Source: Rhytidiadelphus loreus (lineage: Eukaryota > Streptophyta > Bryopsida > Hypnales > Hylocomiaceae). Taken from it: a stretch of DNA of 64,000 bases. The notes below the pieces were generated by a model that was not told where the DNA came from, did not search any database, and saw only the letters and a list, made by a program, of their open reading frames with translations. A program made the translations under genes and the position numbers. The stretch spans positions 1,366,501 to 1,430,500 of the forward strand of contig OX344762.1 of the NCBI GenBank assembly GCA_947034895.1. Reading direction: 5' to 3'. Below are positions 1 through 12,138 of this stretch, one piece after another (position 1 is the stretch's first letter; each line of letters begins with the position of its first letter).

Positions 1-192
1 CAATATTTTATCTGCAGACCATTCTTATTTGCAATTGACTACGAGGAATCCCGAGCATAAAACTGTATGCTTATTACGCAAATTGAGTTTGACTTTACTT
101 CGTGGTCATTTGCCGGCTTTAGTTGCTGGAAAATTTCTGTCAATGTGTGTTGATCAAAGTACCCTCGCATGCACCGGCACTGACTAAAGCAG

Positions 193-3100
193 ACAATTGA
201 AGTCCCACAATCGGCAAGCATGTGTCACTATGTGGAGAAAGGCCAGTATGACGATGCTTATAAGGTGGCATGTCTTGGAGTCACCGAGGCAGACTGGCGA
301 ATGCTAGCTCTGGCGGCTCTGAAAGGAGCTGCCTGGGATGTGGCGAAGAAGGGATTCATCCGCTTGCGGGATGTCTGCTACCTGGATCTGCTCCACAAGA
401 TGGAGCAAGGTCATTGCTCGCACGTCCAAAAGTCAACCATTGGTGCTCTTGTTCTTGCTTACCAGGTTCGTTAGCACATCCTCTGAAATTCAGTACAAAT
501 AATGTAGAAGTACTTCATTTTAAACAAAGCGAAGTTCTCTGCTGTGAGAACAACAAATGAAAATGAGACGCGCAGAAAGTGGGGTTCACTTGATATTGCA
601 TGCCTTTCAATTGATCAATGGCAGGGCAAATTTAAAGAAGCAGCCGATGCGTACATTGAAGCAGGCCAGGTGGGCATGGCCATGGAGATGTACACTGATC
701 TTCGCATGTTTGAAGAAGCTAAGGCACTGGCTGAAACCAAGGTAATACAGGAAGAGATCGACAATACCGTCACCCCAAGCAAAAGAGAAGTTGATGTGCA
801 GGAAATCATTCAACGTCAAGCGGAATGGACGGAAGAAACAAAGGATCATGAAACTGCAGCAGATATGTACCTCGTTGCTGGCCAGCCGGAGCGGGCCTTC
901 ACTCTCCTTGTGGAGCACGGCCCAGCCTCCAAACTCATTGAGGTGAAAAATTATGAGTATTGGTTCAATAGCATTGCACGAGAAAGCTGTTACACAGGTC
1001 ACCTCCCTGAGGCCGTCATACTCTGTGTTTCAGGTGGCAAGGCGGCTAAAGAAGACACAAGTGAAGGAGTTGATCCGCTGTGCAACTTTAATGAGGCGTG
1101 GAGGCCAGTTTGCACATGCCTTTGAGACATACACGAAGCTTGGTGATTTTAGGTCTGTCTCCAAGCCTCTGGGCTTTTCATAGATTACGCCCAAACAGGT
1201 TTTAGCATCTATATGGCTTACTGGAATCTAAAATGAAAAGATATTTGAAATTCATGTATGTGGGTTGTGACTATTGGATTTTGTTCATTCTCTCTGTATT
1301 TTAGCATCCGGGTTGGGAGATATTCCAGCGGAATGTTCATATTGAGGTGTATATTCAATGTTTCCATGGTCATATTCGTTGAAATCCTTCATGTGACACG
1401 TAGTGGATCTGTTCGAAATCAATGACAGGTCCACTCTCTCTTTGCATGTGGAGCTAGAGCAATGGGAGGATGCGTTTGCCATCAAGAGGTTGCACCCAGA
1501 AATCGAAGATGATGTTACGCTTCCATACGCGCAGTGGCTGATCAACCATGACCGCTATGATCATGCTCGACTGGCGTATTCCCATGCAGGACGACCAGAT
1601 TTGTCAGAGCGCTTGCTCGCTCAACTGATGGACAATGCCGTGAGTACTTACTAATTCGCGATACGGTAACACAGATTGAGTTTTTTCTGTTCCTGCATGT
1701 CTTTGTCATCATGCAATGTCAAAACCCGCTATAACAACCGATACGCATAAATTGTTTAATTATCCCTCTGGGTTACTTTTGCTAATTCTAATCAACTAAA
1801 TTATTTTGACTGATTATTTTCTTAATTCGGAAAATGACCATCAGTTGAAGGAGAAGAGGTTCAAGGATGGAGCGCGTCTATGCAGGAAGTTGGCTATGGA
1901 AGTCCTGGCACAGGGATCAGTGATTGCCAAAACCAACGACACAGTGAAGGAGAGGTTGAAATTTGAAGAATACGTGGAGTTCAGGCTGCGTGCGGACATT
2001 TTTTATGCATACTCCTTCATATATCAGTCGATCAACGAGCCATTTCGTACATCAATGCCTGAGACGCTGTTCAATATTTCTCGCTTTCTGTTAGCAAGGA
2101 TTCCACAAGACCCACCACGCCGAGTGTCGCTTGTCAATATACTGGTTACTCTTGCCAGGCATAGCGAGCAGCTTGGTGAGCCCGCTAAGCCACAACAGAT
2201 TAGACTCCTTGCTGTTTCTTATTGGTTGTTTTTGTCCAAATTCAAGCCCTTGAAGGATATCTTCAATTCCGTTAGCTGAGTTCAAAGTGGGGGCCAAAAG
2301 AGAAGTTTCACACCATAAGTTTTGGATAACTCTATTAAAACATAAAATTTGCCTTCAAAATCTCTCTCTAATCTGCTCTCTGCAGATGTTAAAGATCAAA
2401 TAAACGTCTGTGAAAGCTCGAGTTTGGATTATGGCACTTACCGAGTAAAGGACTCATGCGCCGGTAGGATGTGAGGTTGAGTTTCTTGGTTTAGAATTTC
2501 GTTTGCTACAACACGTGATCTTGGAATCTGTTTCAGGATTTTACAAGATATCAAGGCACAGCTACGAAAGGTTACAAAAGTACAAAGTGCCTAAGAGTTG
2601 GGTGGACAAAGTAGAGGTTGCAACACTAATGATGCGAGGCAAATCCCGGAGGCCAGATGAACCCTCAATAGACATACCCATCTGCTATGCTTGCTCCTTG
2701 CCCTTACCTATGACCTCATCCGCAACAGGAGACGTTTGCAGCAACTGCTCTCAGCCTATCTTCCGCTCTTTCATTACGTTTGATCAGCTACCACTGGTAA
2801 GCTAGCACAACCTTGATCAATCCAATACCTACAACGAGATTTCATTACTAAATGAGGAAACACTTGTACTATCTGTTGCATTTCACCCATTATTTGATTT
2901 GTACTGTGGATTACTCCAATACTATGTACTACTATGTCTTCAACCTTGTCAATCATGTGCACTTTGCGGTTCAATCTTTGACTCTATATTCAAAGTAATT
3001 GTGGAGAACCATGCAGTACTTTGAAGTACCCAGTTCCAATTTTTTTAACGGAGAGTCGATTCTTCTTCATGTTCGCATCTTAAATAATCAATGGCAATCT

Positions 3101-3838
3101 AAATAAATTCAATAAAAATTCGTTATAATTGCTTACAACTTGCGTACTGCTATAAAAAAAAAGGTAGATTACGTATTGTGTGATGCAAAATAGTACAAGT
3201 GCTTCTCGCAATTGCCCAATGTGATCCCAGGTGAGTAATAAGATGCGGTGTTTCGCTTGAAACAGGTAGAGTTTGTCCTGGACGAAGGTGTCGCTCACGA
3301 ACAAGCAAACCTGTTAATTGCCGCTACAACCAAAAACTCACACTGTGCCATCGACAATAATCCTTTGGAACTGGGGCAGCAACGAACACCAAAGCAGGGC
3401 CTTCCCGTTGCTACCAAGACTATGCTGTCAAACGTGCAGGCAGCGCAGGTCCTGGTTCAGACATGTCCTGCTCAATACGAGAAGCCGAGGTATTTTTACA
3501 TGGTCGATCTCACATTGACCGTGACGCAGTGCAGCTCCTGCAACCATTTTTTTGAGCAGGAAGAACTGGAGCTGGCCATGCTGGAGCACGGCTCATGTCC
3601 GTTCTGTGGAGTCGCACCAAATTTTCCTTTCAGCAGCGGTCCAATGACTGGGCAGGCCGAAGGAACCCTGTTGCCATTACTTCCGCTGCCAAGCTCCAGG
3701 AGAGACGCAAGCCAATTACCTCCTGCCAAGCCTCTCCTCCTGGAACCGAAGAAAAACAAAGCTATGGACATCAAACTCCAGAAAGAGCCTCAGGGGCTGT
3801 TCTGTATGACCAGGCAGGACCTGGTGAGTGGAGACTAA
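193..3838 (+). CDS. IFT122: Intraflagellar transport protein 122 homologue, C-terminal part (5' end outside window)
   Basis: IFT122 is a core subunit of the IFT-A complex, which drives retrograde transport inside cilia and flagella. Seven exons join in one frame: 193-465, 625-942, 1034-1152, 1429-1639, 1845-2175, 2537-2796 and 3266-3838, giving 694 codons plus TAA, all with GT/AG borders. The text follows the family closely: ACLGVTEADWR early, then EMYTDLRMFEEAK, LPYAQWLINHDRYDHA and PETLFNISRFLL, which belong to the TPR-like alpha-solenoid. Two zinc-binding knuckles follow, CYAC...CSNC in exon 6 and CSSC...CPFC in exon 7. The N-terminal WD40 propellers lie upstream of the window. A good GT donor just before the stop (near 3829) means one more small exon is possible. 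In plants this gene is expected only where sperm are flagellated. Identity is seen directly in the sequence; ciliary function is family knowledge. Confidence 0.93.
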
Positions 3839-4602
3839 AACCACGAAGCATAGTGATAGAACCACCCATTCCCGACCTGTAGGTAGGGTGCAACCATTTC
3901 CAACCAAGGTTGGAACAGATTTCCATCCAAAGTTTGGAATGTGTTTTTTATTCCTTTTCAAGGTTGGGACTAATAAGGTCATGACACATGTCTTGAAATA
4001 GTGTGCAAGAAAGTAGGAAATAGTGAGCAGGAAAGTAACTTAGTTCTTGAATGATCAGAATTGGAAGACTCTAAACATTGGTATGGGTTCAAACCAACTT
4101 TTGGCTTCCAAAACTCAAAGTAATTTCAACGCAAGACATAAAATTACCAAAAAATTTGCAATCCCCATGATTTCTATCTTTCTACTCAGCAAAAAATTTA
4201 CATTGTATTACACTACTCAAGAAAGCTTAAGTGATCAACTATAGGTGGTTCTACCACATTCATTTTGTTGCCACATTTTATTAGAGAATATGTTTGTACA
4301 TGGCACGTACTCAACTGGTGTAATCTTACCAATTGGGGTCCCAACCTTCTCACTTGTAAATGTGTTGCAATCAATGATAGTGTGGAGGATGTTCTAGTAT
4401 GTCGTTCAAAGAAAATTTTAATTAAAAAGGAATAAAAAGTAGATTATTGGAACTACATTTTCTAAATTAAGCTCCGAGATATTTAAAACTAAGAATTTTG
4501 TAAATTCAGCTTTGACCCTAAACTATACCCCTCAAATCCATAAATCAAATCATTTTTGGAAAAGTTACTTTGGTGATAGATGTTGTTCCTTTCAAGGTTA
4601 AC

Positions 4603-5554
4603 CCTTAAAAAGACATTGTAGACGGGTTTTTTTATCTTTTGGATGACCACACCTATTTAAGTGTGTAGGATGGATAAAAATATTTTTTCATCCTATTTTA
4701 TTTGGAAGTTGCTTGAATACATTTTCAGTTAATAGTATTGTCAATCCGGCATTATAGTAGAAGTGACTTTTCTAAAGAAGAAGATGCTTACCTCTAAGTG
4801 CATAAGTCTTTTCAAGGGTGTTTTTCCTACGAAAACAAAGCATGGGCTTACAATTATCCCCAATAAAGCAAATTTTTTTTTTCAAAATCTGACTATATAA
4901 ATGTTTAAAGAGCTTGCTTATTAGTATGCTTACCAATTTTTAGTGTGAAATTGCATAGGATTTGAGAGATTATAATAAGAAAAATGTATGCATTCTATTT
5001 TGAGTATGTTGTCCTTCCCAACAATGTTTCATAAATTTGCATATAAAAGTTTTTTGGAATGGGAGGTGACATGAACAACTACAAATAGTATTAGTATAAT
5101 AAAATGCACTTTCAAAAAACTTAATTTCATACAAAAAGCTATCAAACTTATTACACAATCCACCTTGCAATTGTTGAAATGCAATTTTTTTTATAAGTAG
5201 AAATCGCAAATAACTTTAAATCTACACTTGCAAGTTTAAATTTTCAATGGTGAAAATCATGAAAACACTTTACACTTTTCATTTGGACCATTTTCAAAGC
5301 AAATGGATAAGTACAATTTCTTAAATTTCAAATCAAGTGAAATTGGCAAGCTCTACTCTTCCATCAATGGTACATGGCCTTTGCGGACCTTTCAAATATC
5401 TTAATTTTTCAATGAAAAATAAAAGCTTCCAATAATTAACCTTCAATATTGTTTGTTAAAATTTTTTAAACCAATCAAAGGAAGTTAACAGCCCACACCA
5501 AAACGAGACTAAAATTTTGGAGTAGCCATATATGGTTGCTTAGGCATTTAGGGG
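4603..5554. mobile_element. Possible piggyBac-type MITE remnant
   Basis: The segment is bounded by TTAA at 4599-4602 and at 5555-5558. Its ends begin CCCTTAAAAAG on the left and, read inward on the other strand, CCCCTAAATGCC on the right. These resemble the CCCCTAAAG ends of the piggyBac element at 6483-12134. There is no coding content. The left end is degenerate, so the assignment is tentative. Confidence 0.35.
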
Positions 5555-5582
5555 TTAATCCAAAGATCACACTTGTATTCTA

Positions 5583-6210
5583 TTTTGGCCATTTCTTGCT
5601 ATTTACTCTTGATGTGAATTTGAGCCATAAAAAAGATGTTTCTTGAATTTGAGTCCAACTAATGAAATGAAGATTATCAAGTGCACTTTTTACTCCAACT
5701 GCAAATTTTGAAATTTCAATATTTCAATATTTTATAGCAATATGGTTTGTTATAACCTTTAAAAGTTTGATAAGAATTAGAAGTTGGTTCAAATTTTTAT
5801 TTTATTTTTCAGAAATGAAGTCTTATGTCTACAAGGCATAAAATTTTCAAATTTATAGGGAAAATTTGAAATTCCTGTGAATTTCTTAAAAAAGAAATGA
5901 AGAAAATTCATAACAAATATAGAATATATATTCAAAAAATCTGAAATTTTCACCATAGATGTATACTACATCATGATATGAACCAAAGTTATTTTGTCAC
6001 TCTAAAATTAGACAATAAACAAACCATGCTTATAGGTCCAAAGTTCATATTGCTATAAAATATTGAAATATTAAATTTTTCAAAATTTTCATTTGGAGTA
6101 GAAATCACATTTAATAATCTTCATTTTATTAGTTGGAATAAAATTCAAAGAACATCATTTTTATGGCTAAAATTCACATCAAGAGTAAATAGCAAGAAAT
6201 GGCTAAAATT
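5583..6210. repeat. Long imperfect inverted repeat
   Basis: The arms lie at about 5583-5760 and 6040-6210. The left arm contains GCCATTTCTTGCTATTTACT and the right arm contains its near-exact complement ending near 6205. The internal motif ATTTTATAGCAATATG also appears inverted. The spacer is about 280 bp. It would form a long hairpin in RNA. Confidence 0.7.
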
Positions 6211-6389
6211 ATACACTATTAGGGTGATTGGTGGATTAAGCATCTTCTTCTTTAGAAAAGTCAATACTACTATAATGAAAAAATTTGCAATACTATTCAC
6301 CAACGATGCAGGACAAAATTGGTGTATAGTAGAAGCATCCATTATGGATTGGAGATGTAATTCCGACCAAATCTAGGGATGGTGCTCAT

Positions 6390-6482
6390 TTAAGAATTTA
6401 AATGTTCCGACACCATAGATTGCTTATTGGGCTGATCCAAAATGATAAGCAATCTATGGTGTTGGAACATTTAAGTTCTTAA
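6390..6482. repeat. 93-bp TTAA-ended near-perfect hairpin
   Basis: The sequence starts and ends with TTAA. Its arms of about 38 bp (core ACACCATAGATTGCTTAT on the left, its complement on the right) differ at only a few positions around a short loop near 6428-6441. The right TTAA is shared with the piggyBac element that begins at 6483. It behaves like a minimal TTAA-targeting MITE. Confidence 0.7.
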
Positions 6483-7661
6483 CCCCTAAAGTCCCAAGGC
6501 ATTTCCTAGGATTTTCTGCTTCAAAAAACACTAAAAACTGTCATTTCTAATGCATTGATCAAAAAATTTGAAAAATGATTTTTTTTCAAAATGTAACCGT
6601 AAGATCTTGTACTAAACTTACATGAGATTATGTGGTAAAAATTTTGTGAAATTAGACCGTATGGATCAAAAGATAATTACTTTCAAAGTGACAAGTTTTT
6701 TTTTTTTGGGCCTTACCCGAAAATTTCAGATGACTTTGACCGCCTCTTGCGATTGATTTTTACACTATGGACTTCAAATTTAATTTTTTTCCATAAGCAA
6801 AATCATGTTAGGCATATGTCTATCAATTTTCAAGTCAATCCAAGACATAGAACATATCCAAAAAAATCCTGCAATGCAACTATGTCTCAAGATTCGACAA
6901 TACATTGTTCAATTTTTGCACACATTTTTTCAACACATAGTTCAAAAACTTAGTAATCCCAACGGTAGATTGAAGTATATAATCACAATGAACAAGCCAA
7001 AACAAAACAAAATCAAAAATTTGAAAATCTCTAATTTCTATGTCAATTTGTAGCTGAATGTGAGCTCCAAGACATGGGCAGCTCTTGCATAATGGTTTCT
7101 TCACTGCTCCCGAGATGTTCCCTTTCGTTTCCAAGATGTTCCCATGTTCTCAATGTCCCCTTGCTGCCGTTCATGTTCCCCTCGAGTTCCCGTAATTAGC
7201 CTTGGTACCTTCGAGGGGCATCAACTCCCCTTCCTAATTGAGTGCCTGTGGTCACATCATGCTCTGTGAATCACTGTCTCTCCTGTTGCTTACACAATGC
7301 ATTGCTGAAAATAATTCATTATTTGGTTCAGTAATGCCCCATTCGTAATGCAACTGGAAGACTAAAAATGAAAATAAATTCCCAATGCCTAAGTGAATGA
7401 CAAATTAATTATAATGAAGGTTTTTGATATTCATAGTATTCTCATTCTGTATCCTAAAATTGAACTTTTTGAAAATTTCGCAAATTACTTGTCACTACCT
7501 ATAATATATTCTTGCAACATTTTTCAACACTAATGACATGAACCATCTTCAAATTCATACTACAAAAATTGAATGTAGTATTTTTTTGGACACTTCAAAA
7601 AATTTGAAAAAATAAATGAAATAACTTGGGTAAAAAAACACCTCATAGTATAAATGGATAA

Positions 7662-9365
7662 TCATTGAAGACGTTCATGGAAGCGATGGAAGCAACCCTT
7701 TTTCCAACACATAAATTTGTTGCCATGAGATGCGCAATATGTTTTGGGCCTTGTCACTGGGCCCGGACGGTTGTTGCAAACAACGCATGGCTTTCGGACG
7801 TTTGTGAAAACTGGATAACAAGCTCCTGTACGTCGAGTAGGAACAATACACTCTCCTCACTTTTTTTTCACCCAATTTACAGTTAGAGCTTCACATAATT
7901 GAGTCCGAAATTGTAAATGTGTCATTGGTTGACGAGGTGGATCACATGTCTTGCATTTGTCAATGTCAATGATGTACATGTTCACAATAGTTGTATCAAT
8001 GAGAAAAAAGAAAACCCGATGCCACCATTTGTGAGACCGGGTTTGACACGTATAAGAAGCTCGCAATTGATCAGCTACATCTACACCATGCATGTGTGTA
8101 GTGTACTCTAGGTGCACCGGTGAAGTATGAATGTCATCTCAAATTGAACCATTCCGCCTTGGAACCGAAGCCACTGGAAATTGGCATGGAAATTGAAGTG
8201 GCATTGAGTGTGTTGAAATTATAAGGACCGGTTTTTTGTCTTTCCAAATGATGGCACTAATTTGCCGCGACTCGTGCATGCGCCAATCCAAGGTCCCTTG
8301 AGGATTTTTGTTGAAGTCTTTTGTATTTTTCAATGCTTCAGGAAGACCTACTCGATTGCACTGTATGGTCCCTGTTGCATAAGTGCCTCTCTCCAATAAA
8401 TCTTTGAATAGGGCTATGCTTGAAAAAAAATTATCCATAGCAATAATGTGACCTTTCCCTTCATTTCCTCTCAACAAACGTAACACTACATTGTGTGCTA
8501 GCCTAGCCTCTCCACGATTCCCCCCCCATGTCACATGGACCTCCTCATTGACCACAGGGTCTTTTCCACAATAAACCTCAAAGTTTGAGACATATTTGAA
8601 ATTTGAATCCACAAAGCACCACACTTTCGAGCCCCATTTTTGGGGCTTCTGCGGCATGTATTGCCTTGCCGGGCAATATGTGCCTTTATAGCGGATCATC
8701 ATCTCATCTACGGTAACAAATTTGTCCACATTCCATGATTTTATGCAATTTTCACGAATGGCATTGATGAGCCACCGGACTTGACCCATTTTATCATACC
8801 CCGGCATGGTCTTGTCCTTCTCATAGGTTGATGGGTCAGTAACATGCAAGCACCTAGTAAGAAGTTGAAAATGATTACGAGACATGAGACTTGAAATTGT
8901 AGGGCAATGAAAAATAGAGCCCTTTTTATGCCAATAAGTTTTGACATTTGGTTGTCGCTTCATGCCCATGTACAAAACAATAGCTATAAAAGTTTTCAAC
9001 TCCTCCAAAGATAAAGCTTTCCATTGTGGCCCTCCATAAGTCTTCCCGTTTGTATTCACCATAGTGGCATAGCGGTTTGTCTCCACCACAATGGCCCGTA
9101 AAATGGAGATGGGCCAAAAAAGGTCAAATAAATTTGCAAAAGTAGGGAAGTACCGCCAAAACACTTTTGACCTTGAGGACCCCATAAATTCTTGGGGCTC
9201 TGGATAGTACGTCATGAATTGTTGGGACCAAGTGGAATCCCGATAAATATGCTTGATGCTATTCACATCTTCAATATCACCACCATCATCACTAGAATCG
9301 GATGAATCATTCTCTAGCTCTGATGCACTCCCGCTATCATAATTCATGGTTGTGACACGCCCCAT
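7662..9365 (-). pseudogene. piggyBac transposase (DDE_Tnp_1_7 type), interrupted by two in-frame TGA codons
   Basis: This is the cut-and-paste enzyme of the piggyBac element. The start at 9365 is followed by an acidic N-terminus, then the family text from DLFWPISILRAIVVETN onward. The catalytic aspartate motifs are present: VDEMMIRYKG, AMDNFFSS and GVDVADQLR. A C-terminal cysteine-rich finger (PCVVCNNR ... KTYCASHG ... CWKKGCFHRFH) lies at about 7668-7800. The frame stays open throughout except for TGA at 8139-8141, between the second and third catalytic blocks, and TGA at 7857-7859, just before the finger. Neither break shifts the frame, so both look like point mutations (CGA to TGA fits). 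The final stop is TGA at 7662-7664. The protein would be about 565 residues, usual for the family. Upstream exons may add an N-terminal extension. Confidence 0.88.
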
Positions 9366-9395
9366 TCTTGGAGGATGATGAGGTGGTCTGGCCTA

Positions 9396-11221
9396 GTTTG
9401 CTTCACCGTGAACAAATTCTCACCTTCATAATTTTCTAAACCTTGCATCATACCATCAACCATTCCCTCTCCATGTGCCAAACCCTCACCCTCCTCTTCG
9501 GAATTGCCATGACTACCCCAATCCCAAGCATTCCCATGTGAATTTTCATTGCCCTCCCCTGTACAATGTTCCAAGAAAAATGATAGCCATTTCAAAGTTA
9601 GCTTGTGGAATTGGGAAAAGAATTTGTTGCATATTTGAAAACATTGGCAAAAAATTGATGGAAAAATTTATAACATTTTTATTTGGAGTGCAAAATAGAG
9701 AAAACAACAATTTGCAACATTGGCAAAAATTGATGGAAAAATTTATAACATTTTTATTTGGAGTGCAAAATAGAGAAAAAAACAATTGGCAACATTGGCA
9801 AAAATTTGTGGGAAAATTCTATAACATTTAATTTTGAATATAGTATTTATAAGAAAAAATTTGAAATTTGAAAACATTGGCAAAAAATTGATGGAAAAAT
9901 CTATAACATTTTTATTTGGAGTGCAAAATAGAGAAAAAAAACAATTGGCAACATTGGCAAAAATTTGATGGAAAATTCTATAACATTTAATTTTGAATAT
10001 AGAATTTAAAAGAAAACATCTGAAATTTGAAAAATTTGGCAAAAATTTGATGGAGAAATCTAATACATTTTTATTTTGAGTGCAAAGTAGACAAAAAATA
10101 ATAATTAGCAATTTGAAAAAATTGACAAAAATATGGTGGAGGGCTTACTGGAGGGGTAAGGTGACTGACCTTCACTGGATGTTTCATTGATGTTCCCCTC
10201 CGTTCCCCTCCACATGGTCTCGTTCTCCACTGTTCCCTTGTGTTGGTTCTTGTTCCCCTCAGTGCCCTCCATAGCCGTTGTATTACTGGCTGTTGGATAC
10301 TTCACAGCAACTTCAGAACCACTTGCTCCTGCCCCGTCATCGTTCTCTGCTTCAACATCATTGAGACTCGCTCCCGCCTCCTCTCGTGTCGACATCATCG
10401 TGAGCCTCTTCCTGCCATAGCTGCTTCCTCCCGCATACTCCCGTGTTGTCACTTGCTCCTCTCGCCTCTTCTTGCCTTGTACTGCAAACTTTTCTCCCCG
10501 CTTATTGCTCTCAATCCGTGCTCGGGATATCTGTGCTCTCTGTTCATAGTGATCAGCATTGTGGAGGAGCTCCTCTGGCCACCACAACTCTTCCAGTGAT
10601 CTAGTCTTAGGAATTGAGTAGGAGCCTTCATCAATGTCGTCCTCTTCAAGCTCCTCACAACTGGAATGTCTTCCTTCAATTTCTTTCTCTTGGCTGTCAA
10701 CAAAATTTTGATCAAATTCACCAATATGTAGAGCGTCTTCAAGTTGGAAATTGTAGGGTGTGTGGCGTGTGACTGGAGGAACATAGAGAGGCTTTGGATA
10801 TTCTTCAATTGCTTCATGCGGAAGTATTGGGCTTCCTGGTGGTGAGGGAGAGGTACTTGACAACCTTTGAGTTTGAGCTTGGAGCAAGCGGCAGCTGCGA
10901 CGTACGGGCAGCCCATCCCAAGCAAGCTGCATTATAGAACAAAGAGCCACATTAGAAAAAAATAGCAAAGTTGGAATTTGGAAGAAGTTGGAGAGGGACA
11001 AAGTATTACCTCATGTCTAAAGCTTCTTCTTCCCCTCCATGGCATTGCTCCTCTTCGTTGTTGACAAATTTGAAGTACTCAAGGCTCATTGAGTTTGACA
11101 ACAACCTCCTCTTCAAGTGTACACAAGCATCAATTGAACTTTTGGCTTGCTTGTTTTCATGGAGTTGAGGAATTTTGAAAAAATGAAGCTTAGATTGTCT
11201 AGGTGCAACCACTTTTTCCAT
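9396..11221 (-). CDS. Accessory or N-terminal exons of the piggyBac element, function unknown
   Basis: Three open blocks read toward the transposase: 11221 to about 11009 (71 residues), about 10924 to 10170 (about 250 residues, acidic and charged, with VRRSCRLLQAQTQRL and EELWWPEELLHNADHYEQ) and about 9579 to 9396 (glycine/glutamate-rich). Good signals border them: a GAG/GTAATA donor at 11008, an acceptor ending TGCAG near 10925, a GAAG/GTCAGT donor at 10169, an acceptor ending TACAG near 9580, and a GAAG/GTGAGA donor near 9395. The middle and third blocks join in frame. The first junction is one base out of phase, and the join to the transposase is unclear. They may form an N-terminal extension of the transposase or a second protein. 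I recognise no domain. Confidence 0.4.
9625..10110. repeat. Minisatellite in a presumed intron of the piggyBac element
   Basis: Six or seven units of about 75-85 bp alternate between two sub-types. Each carries ACATTGGCAAAAATTTGATG; one type continues with TTTTTATTTGGAGTGCAAAA and the other with TTTAATTTTGAATATAG. The alternation suggests the array grew by duplication of a two-unit block. The unbroken frames across it are side effects of unit length. Confidence 0.8.
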
Positions 11222-11539
11222 GATGTGTTAGGTGGGTGAAGCATTGATGAGTAGCTGTAGAAATTTTGCTAAAATTGAGATGATTGCACAAGTAGTGGTG
11301 CCAAAGTAAGAAGTCATGGAGGAGCTAGGGTGCAAATGTAGACCAAGAGTGCTAATTTTGCATGATTTACTTGTTTGTTGTGTTGTTACTTCATTTAGGT
11401 GTTGCAAATTGCAATCAAGTCATTTATGTTTGTCAGAATTGTTGCAAATTTTGCCAATTGTAGTCTTGCAAGTGGACATTGTCAGTGCCATTGAAAAATG
11501 GCGATTTTCTAATCTACTAAAATTTCCATTGTCAAATGT

Positions 11540-12110
11540 ATAGGACGTTGTCTAAATCACTTTTTCATAAATGTAGGACAAAAAATTTCAGAAATTTGGC
11601 CTCAGAAGTGGTCAATTCCTCCGAGGAAGCTTGCTGCAGTGCGCATTGCTGCGATAGAGAAGCCTTCACAGGCGGTGCGCCTGCGAGCAGCGGCCTGCCT
11701 GTGCCCACTCCCCTCGTCCCCACCCACCAACTCCCTCCGTTCCCCACCCACCAGCTCCCCCCGTTCCCCACCTAGCTCCCCCCGTTCCCCACCAAAGCTT
11801 GCTTCCCCATTCCCAAAATCTCACTCCCCCTGTTCCTACCTACCCATCTTGAACTCGCTGCCCTGGCTTGGTCCAACAGCTGACCCCAAACTTGCCCCAA
11901 GGCAAAGTCAAACAAACAAACCTTGCCCAAGCTGCCCCCTCTCCCCCATTTTCATTAAAAAAGATCATAACTTTTGCAACAAAGGTTCATTTTATATAAA
12001 AATTATATGTCCTCGAAGCTCTTAAAAAACTGCACGTGTAGTAAAAATTTCAAAAATATGTGGTTAAAATTGAGACTAAACGAGCCTATCCGAAATCAAT
12101 TTTGTCCCCC
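11540..12110. other. C-rich microrepeat and subterminal region of the piggyBac element
   Basis: Positions 11700-11830 repeat short units such as CCCACCAACTCCC and CGTTCCCCACC. The following 300 bp resemble, in inverse orientation, the start of the MITE at 29436, including the shared blocks CCATTGTCCC and GGGGACAAA. It is probably subterminal transposon DNA. I see no convincing gene here. Confidence 0.5.
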
Positions 12111-12138
12111 GTAGGGACAATGGGACTTTAGGGGTTAA

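Larger units (their letters stand above)
3839..6389. other. AT-rich intergenic region with foldback repeats
   Basis: No gene is visible. The DNA is strongly AT-rich and built largely of inverted repeats. A stretch near 4751-4800 (core TTTTCTAAAGAAGAAGATGC) recurs in inverse orientation near 6235-6280, and a further inverted pair lies at 5583-6210. The left edge (near 4247) carries GGTGGTTCTACCAC, related to GGTGGTTCTACTATA at 12189. This looks like decayed foldback transposon DNA. Confidence 0.6.
6483..12134 (-). mobile_element. piggyBac-family DNA transposon, about 5.65 kb
   Basis: The ends are CCCCTAAAGTCCCA at 6483 and its exact complement ending at 12134. Each is directly flanked by TTAA (6479-6482 and 12135-12138), the signature target site of piggyBac. 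The element contains a piggyBac transposase reading right to left (7662-9365), probable upstream exons (to 11221), a minisatellite (9625-10110) and a C-rich stretch near 11.7 kb. The first 40 bp outside each end are perfect inverted copies of each other, so the insertion sits at the centre of an older palindrome. Two TGA codons in the transposase suggest it no longer makes full-length protein. Confidence 0.9.

Noticed and set aside
10449..10925. 158-residue minus-strand frame in the piggyBac element
   Set aside because: A longer frame over the same bases has more natural protein composition and better fits the splice sites, although the upstream junction phase leaves some doubt.
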